In this document: positions 15,991 through 24,934 of the stretch, one piece after another
How the letters are laid out: every line of letters starts with the position of its first letter
Position numbering within the stretch: position 1 is the first letter of the stretch
NCBI GenBank assembly: GCA_965216905.1
Contig: OZ244213.1
Location: forward strand, 2,418,001 to 2,482,000
Length of the DNA: 64,000 nt
Origin: G965216905 sp965216905
GTDB lineage: Bacteria > Actinomycetota > Acidimicrobiia > Spongiisociales > ZC4RG35
Direction of reading: 5' to 3'
The notes under the pieces: model-generated
The model's input: only the letters and a program-made list of their open reading frames with translations
Database searches by the model: none
What the model was told of the DNA's origin: nothing
Translations under genes and position numbers: made by a program

Positions 15991-17019
15991 ATGACGACGT
16001 CGATCGCGTCGAGGCGCTTGGCGGGCGCCGTGATCTGCTTCATGCTCATCTGGGCGGTGGCGATGGTCACGGGAGCTGCGCCGGGCCAGGCCATGGGAAA
16101 TCCACCATCGGTTGAGTGCAACTCGCCGGAGTGGAACGGGGAGTACTGGAAGCTCGAGGTCGAGGATGGAATTCCGGCCGGCGTCGAGAGCAACGTCGGT
16201 TCCGGAGCCGTCTCCCACACCGATCCCGGCGACAGCATCACGCTCACGAACAACCACTCGAACACTGTGTTTCGCGTGGTGTTCAAGACCGGTGGAGGGG
16301 TGAACGATGCCACGTACGAGGGATCGTGGGCGACCGGGCAATCGGCGACGTTCTCCTTCCCGGACAAACTCTCGCACATCACCGTGTGCTTCACCTCGCC
16401 GCAGAAGGAAACCACAACCACCGAGAAGCACGAGCCCACGACGACGATCATCGACGACAGCTCCACCACGTTTCAGGAGACCAGCACGACCGTTGCGCAG
16501 GAGCCGACGACGACGGTGAGCAAGGAGCCGTCGACCACGGTGGAGGAGACCACGACGACGGTTGCCCAGGAGCCGACGACGACGGTGAGCAAGGAGCCGT
16601 CGACCACGGTGGAGGAGACCACGACGACGGTTGCCCAGGAGCCGACGACGACGGTTGCGCAGGAGCCGACGACGACGGTGAGCAAGGAGCCGTCGACCAC
16701 GGTGGAGGAGACGACCACCACCATGGTGGCGCCGAGCACCTCGGTGGCGCCGGTCACCACAGTGGCGGACACGACGACGACGTCGGCCGATCCGATCACG
16801 ACCACCACGGAGGGACCTGCCACCACCATCGCCGCGGTGACGACGACGACCGTCCCCATCGTGACGGCCAGCACGTTGCCGTTCACCGGCGTCAACACCG
16901 AGTTGGCGGCCCTCGTCGGACTGCTGATCCTGGTGTCGGGCGGCCTGGTGATCCTGGCGGCTCGCCAGACCGCCTCGGTTGACCGCACCACGAGTGTGGG
17001 AGAGTGGTCCCGCGACTGA
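15991..17019 (+). CDS. Thr-rich surface protein with LPFTG cell-wall anchor (paralogue 2)
   Basis: Exported protein of 342 aa, paralogous in layout to the preceding gene. It has a signal peptide (about 1-33), a small N-terminal domain with three Cys (about 34-135), and a stalk of repeated E-P-T-T-T-V and S-T-T-V-E-E units. LPFTG is at 296-300, then a hydrophobic span, a basic residue and a tail ending GEWSRD. ATG 15991 has GGAAGG about 10 nt upstream. The stalk is encoded by near-identical 69-bp DNA repeats, so its length probably varies between strains. The gene has its own promoter and a long folded leader. A role as a surface or adhesion protein is inferred from layout only. Confidence 0.78.
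   Translation: MTTSIASRRLAGAVICFMLIWAVAMVTGAAPGQAMGNPPSVECNSPEWNGEYWKLEVEDGIPAGVESNVGSGAVSHTDPGDSITLTNNHSNTVFRVVFKTGGGVNDATYEGSWATGQSATFSFPDKLSHITVCFTSPQKETTTTEKHEPTTTIIDDSSTTFQETSTTVAQEPTTTVSKEPSTTVEETTTTVAQEPTTTVSKEPSTTVEETTTTVAQEPTTTVAQEPTTTVSKEPSTTVEETTTTMVAPSTSVAPVTTVADTTTTSADPITTTTEGPATTIAAVTTTTVPIVTASTLPFTGVNTELAALVGLLILVSGGLVILAARQTASVDRTTSVGEWSRD
16492..16722 (+). repeat. 69-bp in-frame tandem repeats encoding the surface-protein stalk
   Basis: Copies at 16492-16560, 16561-16629 and 16654-16722, with a 24-bp partial copy at 16630-16653. Each encodes a 23-residue unit that begins VAQEPTTTVSKEPSTTVEE. The copies differ at only a few bases. Confidence 0.9.
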
Positions 17020-17048
17020 CGGTCGACCGAACCTCGTCGAAGTGCCCG

Positions 17049-17080
17049 AAGGGTCCCGGTAAGCTCCGGGACCCTTCTTC
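17049..17080 (+). terminator. Rho-independent terminator after surface-protein gene 2
   Basis: A perfect 11-bp stem, AAGGGTCCCGG / CCGGGACCCTT (17049-17059 and 17066-17076), with loop TAAGCT, followed by CTTCTTC. It lies directly upstream of valS, so it could also act as a leader attenuator. Confidence 0.75.
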
Positions 17081-17093
17081 TTCGAGCGAGTGG

Positions 17094-19694
17094 ATGAACC
17101 CGACGTACGAACCCAGTGAGATCGAAGCTCGGTGGTATCCGATTTGGGAGCAATCGGGCGTGTTCCGCCCCGAGCACCGACCGGACGGCGAACCATTCTG
17201 TATGGTCATTCCGCCGCCGAACGTCACCGGATCGCTGCATCTCGGCCATGCGCTGAACCACTCCATCCACGACGCCATCGCCCGAAGAAGACGCATGCGA
17301 GGCGACTCGGTGCTCTGGCTGCCCGGGACCGACCACGCCGGCATCGCCACCCAGAACGTGGTCGAACGAGACCTCGCCGAGGAGGGCCTCACGAGATTCG
17401 ACCTCGGACGCGAGCGATTCGTCGAGCAGATCTGGGAATGGCGGCGTCGCTATGGGAACCGCATCAACGACCAGATCCGCCGGCTCGGTGGCTCGGTGGA
17501 CTGGTCTCGGGAGCGCTTCACCATGGACGACGGGCTCTCGACCGCAGTGCGGGAAGTGTTCGTCCGGCTCTACGAGGACGATCTGATCTATCGGGGCAAC
17601 CGCATCATCAACTGGTGTCCGCGGTGCGAGACGGCGCTCGCCGACATCGAGGTCGAACACGAGCAGGAACAGGGAACACTGACTCACATCCGTTATCCGG
17701 CCGCCGACGGAGGCGAGGGGGTGGTGGTCGCCACCACTCGACCCGAGACCATGCTCGGGGACACCGGCGTCGCCGTGCACCCTTCCGACGGTCGCTATGT
17801 GGATCTCATCGGCTCCGAAGTCGTGCTTCCACTCGTCGATCGTCGCATTCCGGTGGTGGCCGATGATGTCGTCGATCAGTCATTCGGCTCCGGCGCCGTG
17901 AAAGTGACGCCCGCCCACGACGCCACCGACTTCGAGATCGGAGCCCGCCACGGCCTCGACACGGTGGTCGTCCTCGACGCCCTCGCCAGGGTGACGCCGG
18001 AAGGAGGTTCCCGCTTCGAGGGCATGGATCGATTCGAAGCGCGGGAAGCGGTGGTCGCCGCCCTCGAGGAAGCCGGTCTGCTGGTCTCGGTCGAAGAACA
18101 CGAGCACTCGGTAGGACACTGCTACCGGTGCGGGACGGTGGTCGAACCCCGCTTGTCGGATCAGTGGTTCGTCCGGGCCGAACCGCTGGCGGTGCCGGCC
18201 ATCGAAGCGGTGCGGAGCGGTGACAACGAGTTCATCCCGGAGCATTGGGAGAAGACCTACTTCCATTGGATGGAGAACATCCGCGACTGGACGATCAGCC
18301 GACAGATCTGGTGGGGCCATCGGATTCCCGCCTGGTATTGCCCGGACGGACACGTCACCGTGGCCCGTCAGGGTCCGACGGAGTGCGCAACCTGCGGAGC
18401 CGGCGAGCTCCAACAAGATCCCGATGTGCTCGACACCTGGTTCTCGTCCGCGCTCTGGCCGTTCTCGACGCTGGGATGGCCGGACGAGACCGACGATCTC
18501 AATCGCTTCTATCCCAACGCCATCCTGATCACCGGTTTCGACATCATCTTCTTCTGGGTGGCTCGGATGATGAAGATGGGGATGCACTTCATGGACGAGG
18601 TGCCGTTCCGTCAAACGATCATCCATGGTCTGGTTCGTGATGCCCGGGGCGAGAAGATGTCGAAGTCTCGCGGTAACACCATCGACCCCGTCGACATCGC
18701 CGACGAGTACGGAGCGGACCCTCTTCGCCTGGCGTTGCTGCAGGCCGCCAATCCAGGCCAGGACGTGCCGTTCGACCCGGATTGGGTGGCGGGCGCCCGC
18801 CGGTTCGGGAACAAGCTCTGGAACGCCGTCCGGTTCGTGCTCCGATCCGTCGAGGCCGGATCGATCCCTCCGGTGGGTGGCTATCCGGAGGAACCCACCC
18901 CACCCGGATCGTGGATTCTGGGCCGGCTGGGCGAGGTCACCGAGCGCTTCGACGACCTGTGCGATCAGTACCGGTTCTCCGATGCGTTCTCGATGCTCTA
19001 CGCCTTCGCCTGGTCCGAGGTGTTCGACTGGTACTTGGAGATCGCCAAGACCGAGCTTGCCGACGAGCATCGACGAGATGTGACCAACGCGACGCTCGGG
19101 GTGGTGGTCCGGGACCTGTTGAAGCTCTTCCACCCGGCCATTCCATTCCTCACCGAGGAACTGTGGGGCGAGTTGATCGGAGACGGGCTCCTCGCCGCGG
19201 CGGACTGGCCCGAACCTCCCGCCTATGCCGGCCCGGACGCGATGGCCGACGTGCAGGAGATGATCGCGGGGGTTCGTCGGTTCCGTGCCGAACAGGGGAT
19301 CTCGCCTCGCGTGACCTTGCCACTCCTGCTGGTCGACGGGGAAGAACGGTTGCCGGATTGGGCGGTCGAGATGGCCCGCGACCTGGCGTCGGTGGACGTC
19401 GAGTCCGTCGCAGCGAATCCGGGAGCTGGGCACACCCGCATCGTCGCCGGATCGCTGGAAGCCTTCATCCCACTCGCCGGGCTCGTGGATGTCGAAGCAG
19501 AACGATCGCGACTCGAGAAGGCCCTCGAAGCCGCTCGGCAGGACCGGGCCCAGGCAGAGCGGAAGCTCGGCAACCCGGCGTTCGTCGAGCGGGCTCCGGC
19601 CGAGGTGGTCGCCAAGGAGGAGCGCAAGCGGTCCGAGGCCGACCGGCTGGTCGCCAAGCTGCAGGACCAACTCGACGCCCTCGCCGGCTCCTGA
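17094..19694 (+). CDS. valS: Valyl-tRNA synthetase
   Basis: Class I aminoacyl-tRNA synthetase of 866 aa charging tRNA-Val. The HIGH-type motif is HLGH (His49-His52, in GSLHLGHALN) and KMSKS is at 521-525. The editing (CP1) domain lies between them with TTRPET and GTGAVKVTP-like segments (here FGSGAVKVTPAHD). The anticodon-binding domain and C-terminal coiled-coil arm (about 805-866, Leu/Arg/Glu-rich) complete the enzyme. The ATG at 17094 gives the usual N-terminus; the frame extends upstream through the terminator. The stop overlaps the folC start (TGATG). Confidence 0.96.
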   Translation: MNPTYEPSEIEARWYPIWEQSGVFRPEHRPDGEPFCMVIPPPNVTGSLHLGHALNHSIHDAIARRRRMRGDSVLWLPGTDHAGIATQNVVERDLAEEGLTRFDLGRERFVEQIWEWRRRYGNRINDQIRRLGGSVDWSRERFTMDDGLSTAVREVFVRLYEDDLIYRGNRIINWCPRCETALADIEVEHEQEQGTLTHIRYPAADGGEGVVVATTRPETMLGDTGVAVHPSDGRYVDLIGSEVVLPLVDRRIPVVADDVVDQSFGSGAVKVTPAHDATDFEIGARHGLDTVVVLDALARVTPEGGSRFEGMDRFEAREAVVAALEEAGLLVSVEEHEHSVGHCYRCGTVVEPRLSDQWFVRAEPLAVPAIEAVRSGDNEFIPEHWEKTYFHWMENIRDWTISRQIWWGHRIPAWYCPDGHVTVARQGPTECATCGAGELQQDPDVLDTWFSSALWPFSTLGWPDETDDLNRFYPNAILITGFDIIFFWVARMMKMGMHFMDEVPFRQTIIHGLVRDARGEKMSKSRGNTIDPVDIADEYGADPLRLALLQAANPGQDVPFDPDWVAGARRFGNKLWNAVRFVLRSVEAGSIPPVGGYPEEPTPPGSWILGRLGEVTERFDDLCDQYRFSDAFSMLYAFAWSEVFDWYLEIAKTELADEHRRDVTNATLGVVVRDLLKLFHPAIPFLTEELWGELIGDGLLAAADWPEPPAYAGPDAMADVQEMIAGVRRFRAEQGISPRVTLPLLLVDGEERLPDWAVEMARDLASVDVESVAANPGAGHTRIVAGSLEAFIPLAGLVDVEAERSRLEKALEAARQDRAQAERKLGNPAFVERAPAEVVAKEERKRSEADRLVAKLQDQLDALAGS

Positions 19695-21010
19695 TGCTCC
19701 TGACTCGGCAGGAGGCGATCGAGTACCTCGACGCACACATCGGCGACGGACCCCGACCTGGCCTGGAGCGCATCACCGGGCTTCTCGACCTGATGGGGAA
19801 CCCCGAGGGTGCTTACCCGATCATCCACGTGGCCGGGACCAACGGGAAGACGTCGGTGGCGCGAATGGCCACGATGCTGTTGATCGCTCACGGCATCACG
19901 ACGGGGACGTTCACCTCGCCACACCTCGAACGCATCGAAGAGCGTTTCTCGCTCAACGGAGTTCCCGCCACACCGGACCAGTTCGTCCAGGCCACGGTCG
20001 ATCTCAAGGCGTTCGCGGACATCTACGAGGAACGATCGGGCCACCATCTGACCTACTTCGAACTGACGGCGGCGCTGGCCTTCTCCTGGTTCGCCGATCA
20101 AGCGGTTGGTGCGGCGGTGGTCGAGGTCGGCTTGGGTGGGCGGCTCGACGCGACCAACGCTCTTCACGGCGACGTCGCAGTTCTGACCGAGGTCGGTCTG
20201 GAGCACACCCGCTATCTCGGTGACACCCTCGAGGAGATCGCCGGTGAGAAACTGGCGATCGTCGAGCCCAACGGTGTGCTGGTGACGGGCCCGCTCCAGC
20301 CCGAGGTCGACTCGGTCGCCGTCGCGACGGCGACCAACCGCAAGGCAACCCTCCATCGATATGGACACGACTTCCGCGTGACCGATGCTCGCAGGAGCGT
20401 CGGCGGTTGGCGGGTCGACATCGAAGGTGTGGAAGGGGAGTACGAGGACCTGTTTCTCCCGATACATGGCCGGCATCAGACGCTCAACCTCGCCGTGGCG
20501 ATCGCCGCGACCGAGGCGCTGGTCGGGCGTCCGCTCGATGACGCAGCTGTGGGCGAAGCAGCCCAGATCATGTCATCGCCCGGACGGATGGAACCGGTGG
20601 GTGCCGATCCGCTGATCCTCCTCGACGGTGCGCACAACCCGGACGGGTTCGCCGCGCTGGGTGCTGCCCTGCGGGAAGAGTTCCCCTCGATCCGCTGGGT
20701 CCTGGTCACCGGTGCGATGAACGACAAGAAGCTTCAAGACATGTACCCGCGCCTCCGAGGTTTGGTGTCCGATGCGATCGCCACCGAATCCGATGCGGTG
20801 GCGGCGATTCCTGCAACCGGGCTGGCCGAGCGGTTGGCCGAACTGCTCGATATCCCGGTGACGCCGGCCACCTCCGTCGCCGCGGCGGTCGACGAGGCCA
20901 GGGACCGGGCGGGTCCAGATGGTGCCGTCCTGGTGACCGGATCGCTCTACCTGGTCGGAGCGGTGCGCGCGTTGCTGGCGGGCACCCCGCGGGATCGGAA
21001 CGAGCGTTGA
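19694..21010 (+). CDS. folC: Folylpolyglutamate synthase / dihydrofolate synthase
   Basis: Bifunctional Mur-ligase-family enzyme of 438 aa that adds glutamate to dihydropteroate and to folates. The P-loop is VAGTNGKTS (about residues 45-53), followed by TSPHLERIEERF, the VEVGLGGRLDATN motif and DGAHNPDG in the C-terminal domain. It starts at an ATG sharing one base with the valS stop, so translation is coupled. The valS-folC-ndk order is common in Gram-positive and actinobacterial genomes. Confidence 0.95.
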   Translation: MLLTRQEAIEYLDAHIGDGPRPGLERITGLLDLMGNPEGAYPIIHVAGTNGKTSVARMATMLLIAHGITTGTFTSPHLERIEERFSLNGVPATPDQFVQATVDLKAFADIYEERSGHHLTYFELTAALAFSWFADQAVGAAVVEVGLGGRLDATNALHGDVAVLTEVGLEHTRYLGDTLEEIAGEKLAIVEPNGVLVTGPLQPEVDSVAVATATNRKATLHRYGHDFRVTDARRSVGGWRVDIEGVEGEYEDLFLPIHGRHQTLNLAVAIAATEALVGRPLDDAAVGEAAQIMSSPGRMEPVGADPLILLDGAHNPDGFAALGAALREEFPSIRWVLVTGAMNDKKLQDMYPRLRGLVSDAIATESDAVAAIPATGLAERLAELLDIPVTPATSVAAAVDEARDRAGPDGAVLVTGSLYLVGAVRALLAGTPRDRNER

Positions 21011-21020
21011 CTCGACGTTC

Positions 21021-21032
21021 TAAGGTCTCAGC
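21021..21032 (+). promoter_or_regulatory. Leaderless-type -10 element for ndk
   Basis: TAAGGT at 21021-21026 precedes the ndk ATG at 21033 by 6 nt, with no ribosome binding site between them. Confidence 0.5.
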
Positions 21033-21434
21033 ATGAGCACGCAGACCACTTTTGTGATGATCAAGCCGGATGGGGTGGAGCGAGGTCTGGTTGGCGCCAT
21101 CCTCCAACGGTTCGAATCGAAGGGTCTCGAGATCGTGGACATCAAGATGGTCCGCGTCGACGAGGATCTGGCCCGTCGGCACTATGCCGAGCATGTCGAG
21201 AAGCCGTTCTTCCCCGACCTGCTGGCGTTCATCACCCGGGGGCCCGTGGTGGCGATCCGTTTGCAGGGCCTCAGTGCCGTCTCGGTCGCCCGAACGCTGA
21301 TGGGCCCCACCAACCCCGTCGAGGCGCCGCCGGGCACGATTCGTGGCGACTACGGATTGGTCGTCACCGAGAACCTGGTGCATGGGTCGGATTCGCCGGA
21401 GAGTGCCGAGCGGGAGCTGTCCATTTGGTTCTGA
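21033..21434 (+). CDS. ndk: Nucleoside diphosphate kinase
   Basis: Enzyme of 133 aa that transfers the gamma-phosphate from ATP to other nucleoside diphosphates through a phosphohistidine. The active-site His117 lies in NLVHGSDS. MIKPDGVERGLVG, the MGPTNP loop and IRGDYG motif are all present, and the length is typical. A -10 box 6 nt before the start suggests it can be transcribed separately from folC. It ends in a hairpin shared with the convergent M23 peptidase gene. Confidence 0.97.
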   Translation: MSTQTTFVMIKPDGVERGLVGAILQRFESKGLEIVDIKMVRVDEDLARRHYAEHVEKPFFPDLLAFITRGPVVAIRLQGLSAVSVARTLMGPTNPVEAPPGTIRGDYGLVVTENLVHGSDSPESAERELSIWF

Positions 21435-21442
21435 GTGGGGCA

Positions 21443-21461
21443 GGTCGACCGATCGTCGACC
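21443..21461. terminator. Bidirectional hairpin between ndk and the M23 peptidase
   Basis: GGTCGAC / GTCGACC (7 bp, loop CGATC) lies in the 64-bp gap between two convergent genes. G-runs and C-runs flank it and could lengthen the stem. There is no T-run. Confidence 0.45.
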
Positions 21462-21498
21462 CCCCGGCAGACCGGCTCGGCCAGACGGATCCGTTGGG

Positions 21499-22125
21499 TC
21501 AGGGTAGGAACCGGCGAGCCCGCGACGGGTTGCGAGCCGCCACCGCCCGGCGACGCGCATCGGCGTAGGCGGGGACGAGGTACGGGTACGGGTCGATCGC
21601 CTCCCCGGCGTGGTGCAGTTCGAAATGGGTGTGGGAGCCAGTCCACTCCGCGTTGCCGGAATCGCCCACCCAGGAGATGAGCTGCCCTGCATGCACTTCG
21701 ACGCCCTCCTCTATCCCGGAGGGAAGTGTGTCGGACCACGCTCCCGCGCCGTCGTCGGTCCCGGGTGTGTCGTTGTTCAGATGCAGGTACCAGGTCTCGA
21801 ATCCGCCGGCGTGTTCGATGATCAGCCGGCGTCCGGCCGAGCCTCCCTCGCCGACCGACGTGACGACTCCGTCGGCGGCCGCAAGGACCGGAGTCATCTT
21901 GGGGGCCATGAGGTCGTTGCCCTGGTGCCGCCGTCCGCCCGACCGGGCGAATCCGAAACTGTCGACGAACTCGGTGACCAACGCGTCCTGCGGGAATGTC
22001 AGCTGCAATGCCGGTGGGAACGGCGGCCCGGCGAATGCCGCAACCGGGCGGAGCGTCGGTGCGAGCGCGGCCGCCAACCCGAGTTTGAGGATGGCGCGGC
22101 GAGAGTAGGTGGATGCGGGGGTCAC
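21499..22125 (-). CDS. Tat-exported M23 family metallopeptidase
   Basis: Predicted peptidoglycan endopeptidase of 208 aa. The GTG at 22125 is fixed by a perfect AGGAGGT box 5 nt upstream; the frame continues further but that part is not gene-like. The N-terminus is a twin-arginine signal (SRRAILK at residues 8-14, then a hydrophobic run to about 32). All M23 zinc and catalytic residues are present: His67 and Asp71 (RHQGND), His165 and His167 (SHTHFE). It probably cleaves peptide cross-links in the wall outside the membrane. It diverges from mreB, 290 bp away, so it may work with the elongation machinery, but that is inference from position. Confidence 0.9.
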   Translation of the reverse strand: MTPASTYSRRAILKLGLAAALAPTLRPVAAFAGPPFPPALQLTFPQDALVTEFVDSFGFARSGGRRHQGNDLMAPKMTPVLAAADGVVTSVGEGGSAGRRLIIEHAGGFETWYLHLNNDTPGTDDGAGAWSDTLPSGIEEGVEVHAGQLISWVGDSGNAEWTGSHTHFELHHAGEAIDPYPYLVPAYADARRRAVAARNPSRARRFLP

Positions 22126-22379
22126 GGAAGACCTCCTGTGACGTTGGGGAGCCGGCGACGCGTGACAGCGGTCGCCGAATGGGGAAGACGTGGACGGTAC
22201 ACGAACCTCGAGCTCGTGCAATTCGTCGCAAAGCGCCCGGCCGAACCGTCTCCCTCGCTCCGGGTCTGCGGTGGAGCCGGCTGCGAGTCGCCCCGACGGC
22301 GGATGCGAGGCTTTGATGCGTCCTCCGCTCCGAGCATCACTCTCCGCGTCGATGAATGGCACAACCGTGGGCGGTCACG

Positions 22380-22415
22380 TAGAATCCAGGCTCCGCTGCC
22401 GTCCGGGAGTTCCCC
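22380..22415 (+). promoter_or_regulatory. Putative mreB promoter -10
   Basis: TAGAAT at 22380-22385, about 30 nt before the mreB GTG. The 290-bp divergent region between the M23 gene and mreB has no other clear signal. Confidence 0.4.
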
Positions 22416-23447
22416 GTGGCCGAGAGTCTCTTCTCAATCGCAGGCCAGGACATGGCCATCGACTTGGGCACCGCCAACACCTTGGTGTTCGTGCGCGGTC
22501 AAGGGATCGTGCTCAACGAGCCGTCGGTGGTGGCCATCAACGCCCACAACAACCGGGCCCTGGCCGTCGGGATGGAGGCGAAGCGGATGATCGGCCGGAC
22601 CCCGGCCAGCATCCAGGCGATTCGGCCGCTTCGAGACGGCGTGATCGCCGACTTCGACATCACCGAGAAGATGCTCCGGTACTTCATCCAAAAGGTGCAT
22701 CGTCGGCGATGGGCGCGGCCCCGGATCGTCGTCTGCGTACCCTCGGGCATCACCCCGGTGGAGCGTCGGGCGGTCGAGGAGGCGGCATATCACGCCGGTG
22801 CGCGTCGTGCCTACACGATCGAAGAACCCATGGCGGCCGCCATCGGCTGCGGGCTGCCGATCGCCGAACCCTCCGGGTCGATGGTCGTCGACATCGGAGG
22901 TGGAACCACCGAGGTGGCGGTCATCTCGCTCGGGGGCATCGTCGTTTCCCGTTCCATCCGGGTCGGTGGGGACGAACTCGACGAAGCCGTCATCGAGTGG
23001 GTCAAGAAGGAGTACAACGTGTTGCTCGGAGAGCGGACGGCCGAGCAGCTCAAGATGGCGATCGGCTCGGCATGGCCACGAGCAGACGAACCCGCCGCCG
23101 AGGTGCGCGGTCGCGATCTCGTCACCGGGCTCCCGAAGACCATCCTCTTGTCCAGCCCCGAGATCCGCGAGGCCGTCGATGAGCCCTCGCAGGCCATCGT
23201 CGACGCAGTCAAGTTCACATTGGACAAGACGCCGCCGGAACTGGCGGCCGACATCATGGAACGAGGTATTTGGCTCACGGGCGGCGGTGCGTTGCTCGCC
23301 GGATTGGATCAACGCCTGGCCAACGAGACCGGCATGCCGATCGTGACGGCATCGAAACCGCTCGTCTCGGTGGCGGTCGGATCCGGCAAATGCCTGGAGG
23401 AGTTCGACACACTCCACCACGTCCTGGTGTCCTCGTCTCGTCCCTGA
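22416..23447 (+). CDS. mreB: Rod shape-determining protein MreB (actin homologue)
   Basis: Cytoskeletal ATPase of 343 aa that organises lateral wall synthesis on the inner face of the membrane. Phosphate-1 (AIDLGTANTLV), connect-1, phosphate-2 (MVVDIGGGTTEVAVIS) and the adenosine motif (IWLTGGGALLAGLD) are intact. GTG start; the length is typical of the family. It heads an operon in which mreC follows after 12 bp and the next three genes overlap. Presence of the full mre cluster suggests a rod-shaped or laterally elongating cell. Confidence 0.96.
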   Translation: MAESLFSIAGQDMAIDLGTANTLVFVRGQGIVLNEPSVVAINAHNNRALAVGMEAKRMIGRTPASIQAIRPLRDGVIADFDITEKMLRYFIQKVHRRRWARPRIVVCVPSGITPVERRAVEEAAYHAGARRAYTIEEPMAAAIGCGLPIAEPSGSMVVDIGGGTTEVAVISLGGIVVSRSIRVGGDELDEAVIEWVKKEYNVLLGERTAEQLKMAIGSAWPRADEPAAEVRGRDLVTGLPKTILLSSPEIREAVDEPSQAIVDAVKFTLDKTPPELAADIMERGIWLTGGGALLAGLDQRLANETGMPIVTASKPLVSVAVGSGKCLEEFDTLHHVLVSSSRP

Positions 23448-23459
23448 TCCTGTTCTCCC

Positions 23460-24437
23460 GTGCGCGAATTCCCCTCTGATCGAAGTTTGCCTCTGTTCGT
23501 CACGCTGCTGGTGCTGGCTTTTCTGATCATGACGTTCGACGTGCGGACCGATGGAGGTGGTGTGCTCGGTTCCTTTCGCTCATGGGCGAACACGGGGATC
23601 GAGCCCGTGGAGCGGCTGGCCTCGTCGGTCGTCACCCCGGTTGCGGATTTCGTCGACGGTCTGGGAGACATCGCCGGTCTGCGCCGAGAGAACGAAGCGT
23701 TGCGGGCGCTGATCGCCGAACGCGAGTCAGAGCTGGCCGCACTCGATGATCAGCTCGAGCGCCTCGATGCGTTGGAGCGCCTGCTCGATCTGGAACTCGA
23801 AGACTCGGACCTCGCCTCGACACCGGCCAACGTCACGGGGCTCAACGACAGCTTCGATCAGTCCTTCCGGATCGACCGGGGAACCGACGACGGAGTGCTT
23901 GCGGGGCAACCGGTCGTCGACGAGAACGGGAATCTGGTCGGTCGGATCCTCGATTCATTTCCCAACAGCGCCATCGTCGTGCCCATCACCGGTGACATCG
24001 AAGGAGTCACGGTGACGGTCGGCGACCAGGACGGGATCCTCCAAGCCGTGATCGGGTCCGACGAGTTGGAACTGGCCGAGATGAGCCTCGACGTCTTCGA
24101 GCAGGCGGAGCGCGTTGCCGCCGGCGACCGGGTCGTCACGTCGGTGTTCTCGGGTGCGTTCCCGCCGGGGATACCGGTCGGGGAGATCGTCACCGATGCG
24201 TCACCGCAGAGTCAGACGCTGTCTGCCCGAGTCCGTCCCTTTTTCGACCTCGGCTCGCTTCGAGCGGTGGTCGTGGTCGTCTGGCCGCGAGATGCCGCAG
24301 CACCGACCCAGGACGACGGTCCTCCGATCGGTGAGACCGGCGACTCGACCACCGACTCCAGCGACGCCTCGGGCGTCGAGGAGCCGGCCGATTCGGCGAA
24401 CACCGGCAGCGAGGGGAGCTCGGGGGACGGCGGGTGA
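23460..24437 (+). CDS. mreC: Rod shape-determining protein MreC
   Basis: Bitopic membrane protein of 325 aa. A single N-terminal span (about 9-25) is followed by a coiled coil (about 68-105, LRRENEALRALIAERESEL region) and the extracytoplasmic two-beta-barrel domain (about 120-280; ITGDIEGVTVTVGDQDG region). A Ser/Asp/Glu-rich tail of about 45 residues ends the protein. MreC bridges MreB and the PBP2-RodA synthase. GTG start at 23460; the stop overlaps mreD (GTGA). Confidence 0.93.
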   Translation: MREFPSDRSLPLFVTLLVLAFLIMTFDVRTDGGGVLGSFRSWANTGIEPVERLASSVVTPVADFVDGLGDIAGLRRENEALRALIAERESELAALDDQLERLDALERLLDLELEDSDLASTPANVTGLNDSFDQSFRIDRGTDDGVLAGQPVVDENGNLVGRILDSFPNSAIVVPITGDIEGVTVTVGDQDGILQAVIGSDELELAEMSLDVFEQAERVAAGDRVVTSVFSGAFPPGIPVGEIVTDASPQSQTLSARVRPFFDLGSLRAVVVVVWPRDAAAPTQDDGPPIGETGDSTTDSSDASGVEEPADSANTGSEGSSGDGG

Positions 24438-24934
24438 CCGATCGCTTCGGTGTCGTCACGACGGCTGCCGTGCTCTTTGCCGCAATGGTCGTCCAGACGA
24501 CGGTTCTCGGCCGGGTGAACATCGGAGGCATCGCTCCCGACGTCACCATGCTCGTTCTCATCCTGCTGGCCTTACGGGTTCGGCCGGAAGGACTGCTCGT
24601 GGCCGCGTTCTCGACCGGCTTGGTGCTCGATGCGGTCGGCTCCAATCCGCTCGGGCTCCGAGCCTTGGTGCTGACGGTGGTTGCCTTCGCAGCCACCAGG
24701 ACGACGGACCGGGCCGATTACTCACCGCTGGCGGTAGCGGTTTGGGCCGGTGTGTTGTCGCTGGCGGGAGTGGTGTTGTTGGTGTTGGTCGGTAGCCTGG
24801 TGTCGCAGCTGTCCCTCGAGATCGGTGAGGCGATCAGACGGATCATGCTCGTGCCATTGTTCAACTTCGGGTTGGCGCTCGCGGCATGGCCCATCGTGTC
24901 TCGGCTGCTCGAACCCGTGCGGAGGCTCGTGTGA
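24434..24934 (+). CDS. mreD: Rod shape-determining protein MreD
   Basis: Integral membrane protein of 166 aa with about five hydrophobic spans, the typical size and pattern of MreD. Sequence conservation in this family is low; the assignment rests on the hydrophobic profile, the APDVTMLVL-like segment and position between mreC and the PBP2 gene. It starts at GTG overlapping mreC by 4 nt and ends overlapping the mrdA GTG by 4 nt. Confidence 0.88.
   Translation: MTDRFGVVTTAAVLFAAMVVQTTVLGRVNIGGIAPDVTMLVLILLALRVRPEGLLVAAFSTGLVLDAVGSNPLGLRALVLTVVAFAATRTTDRADYSPLAVAVWAGVLSLAGVVLLVLVGSLVSQLSLEIGEAIRRIMLVPLFNFGLALAAWPIVSRLLEPVRRLV

Noticed and set aside
16492..16722. CRISPR-like direct repeats
   Set aside because: The repeats are contiguous, in frame and coding, with no spacers.
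15910..17196. Minus-strand 428-codon frame, rich in Arg and Gly
   Set aside because: Antisense to the second LPFTG gene and its leader, with no recognisable domain or start signal.
18782..19693. Upstream extension of the folC frame through valS
   Set aside because: It is an out-of-phase shadow of valS, rich in Arg and Gly. The folC product starts at 19694 with a family-like N-terminus.
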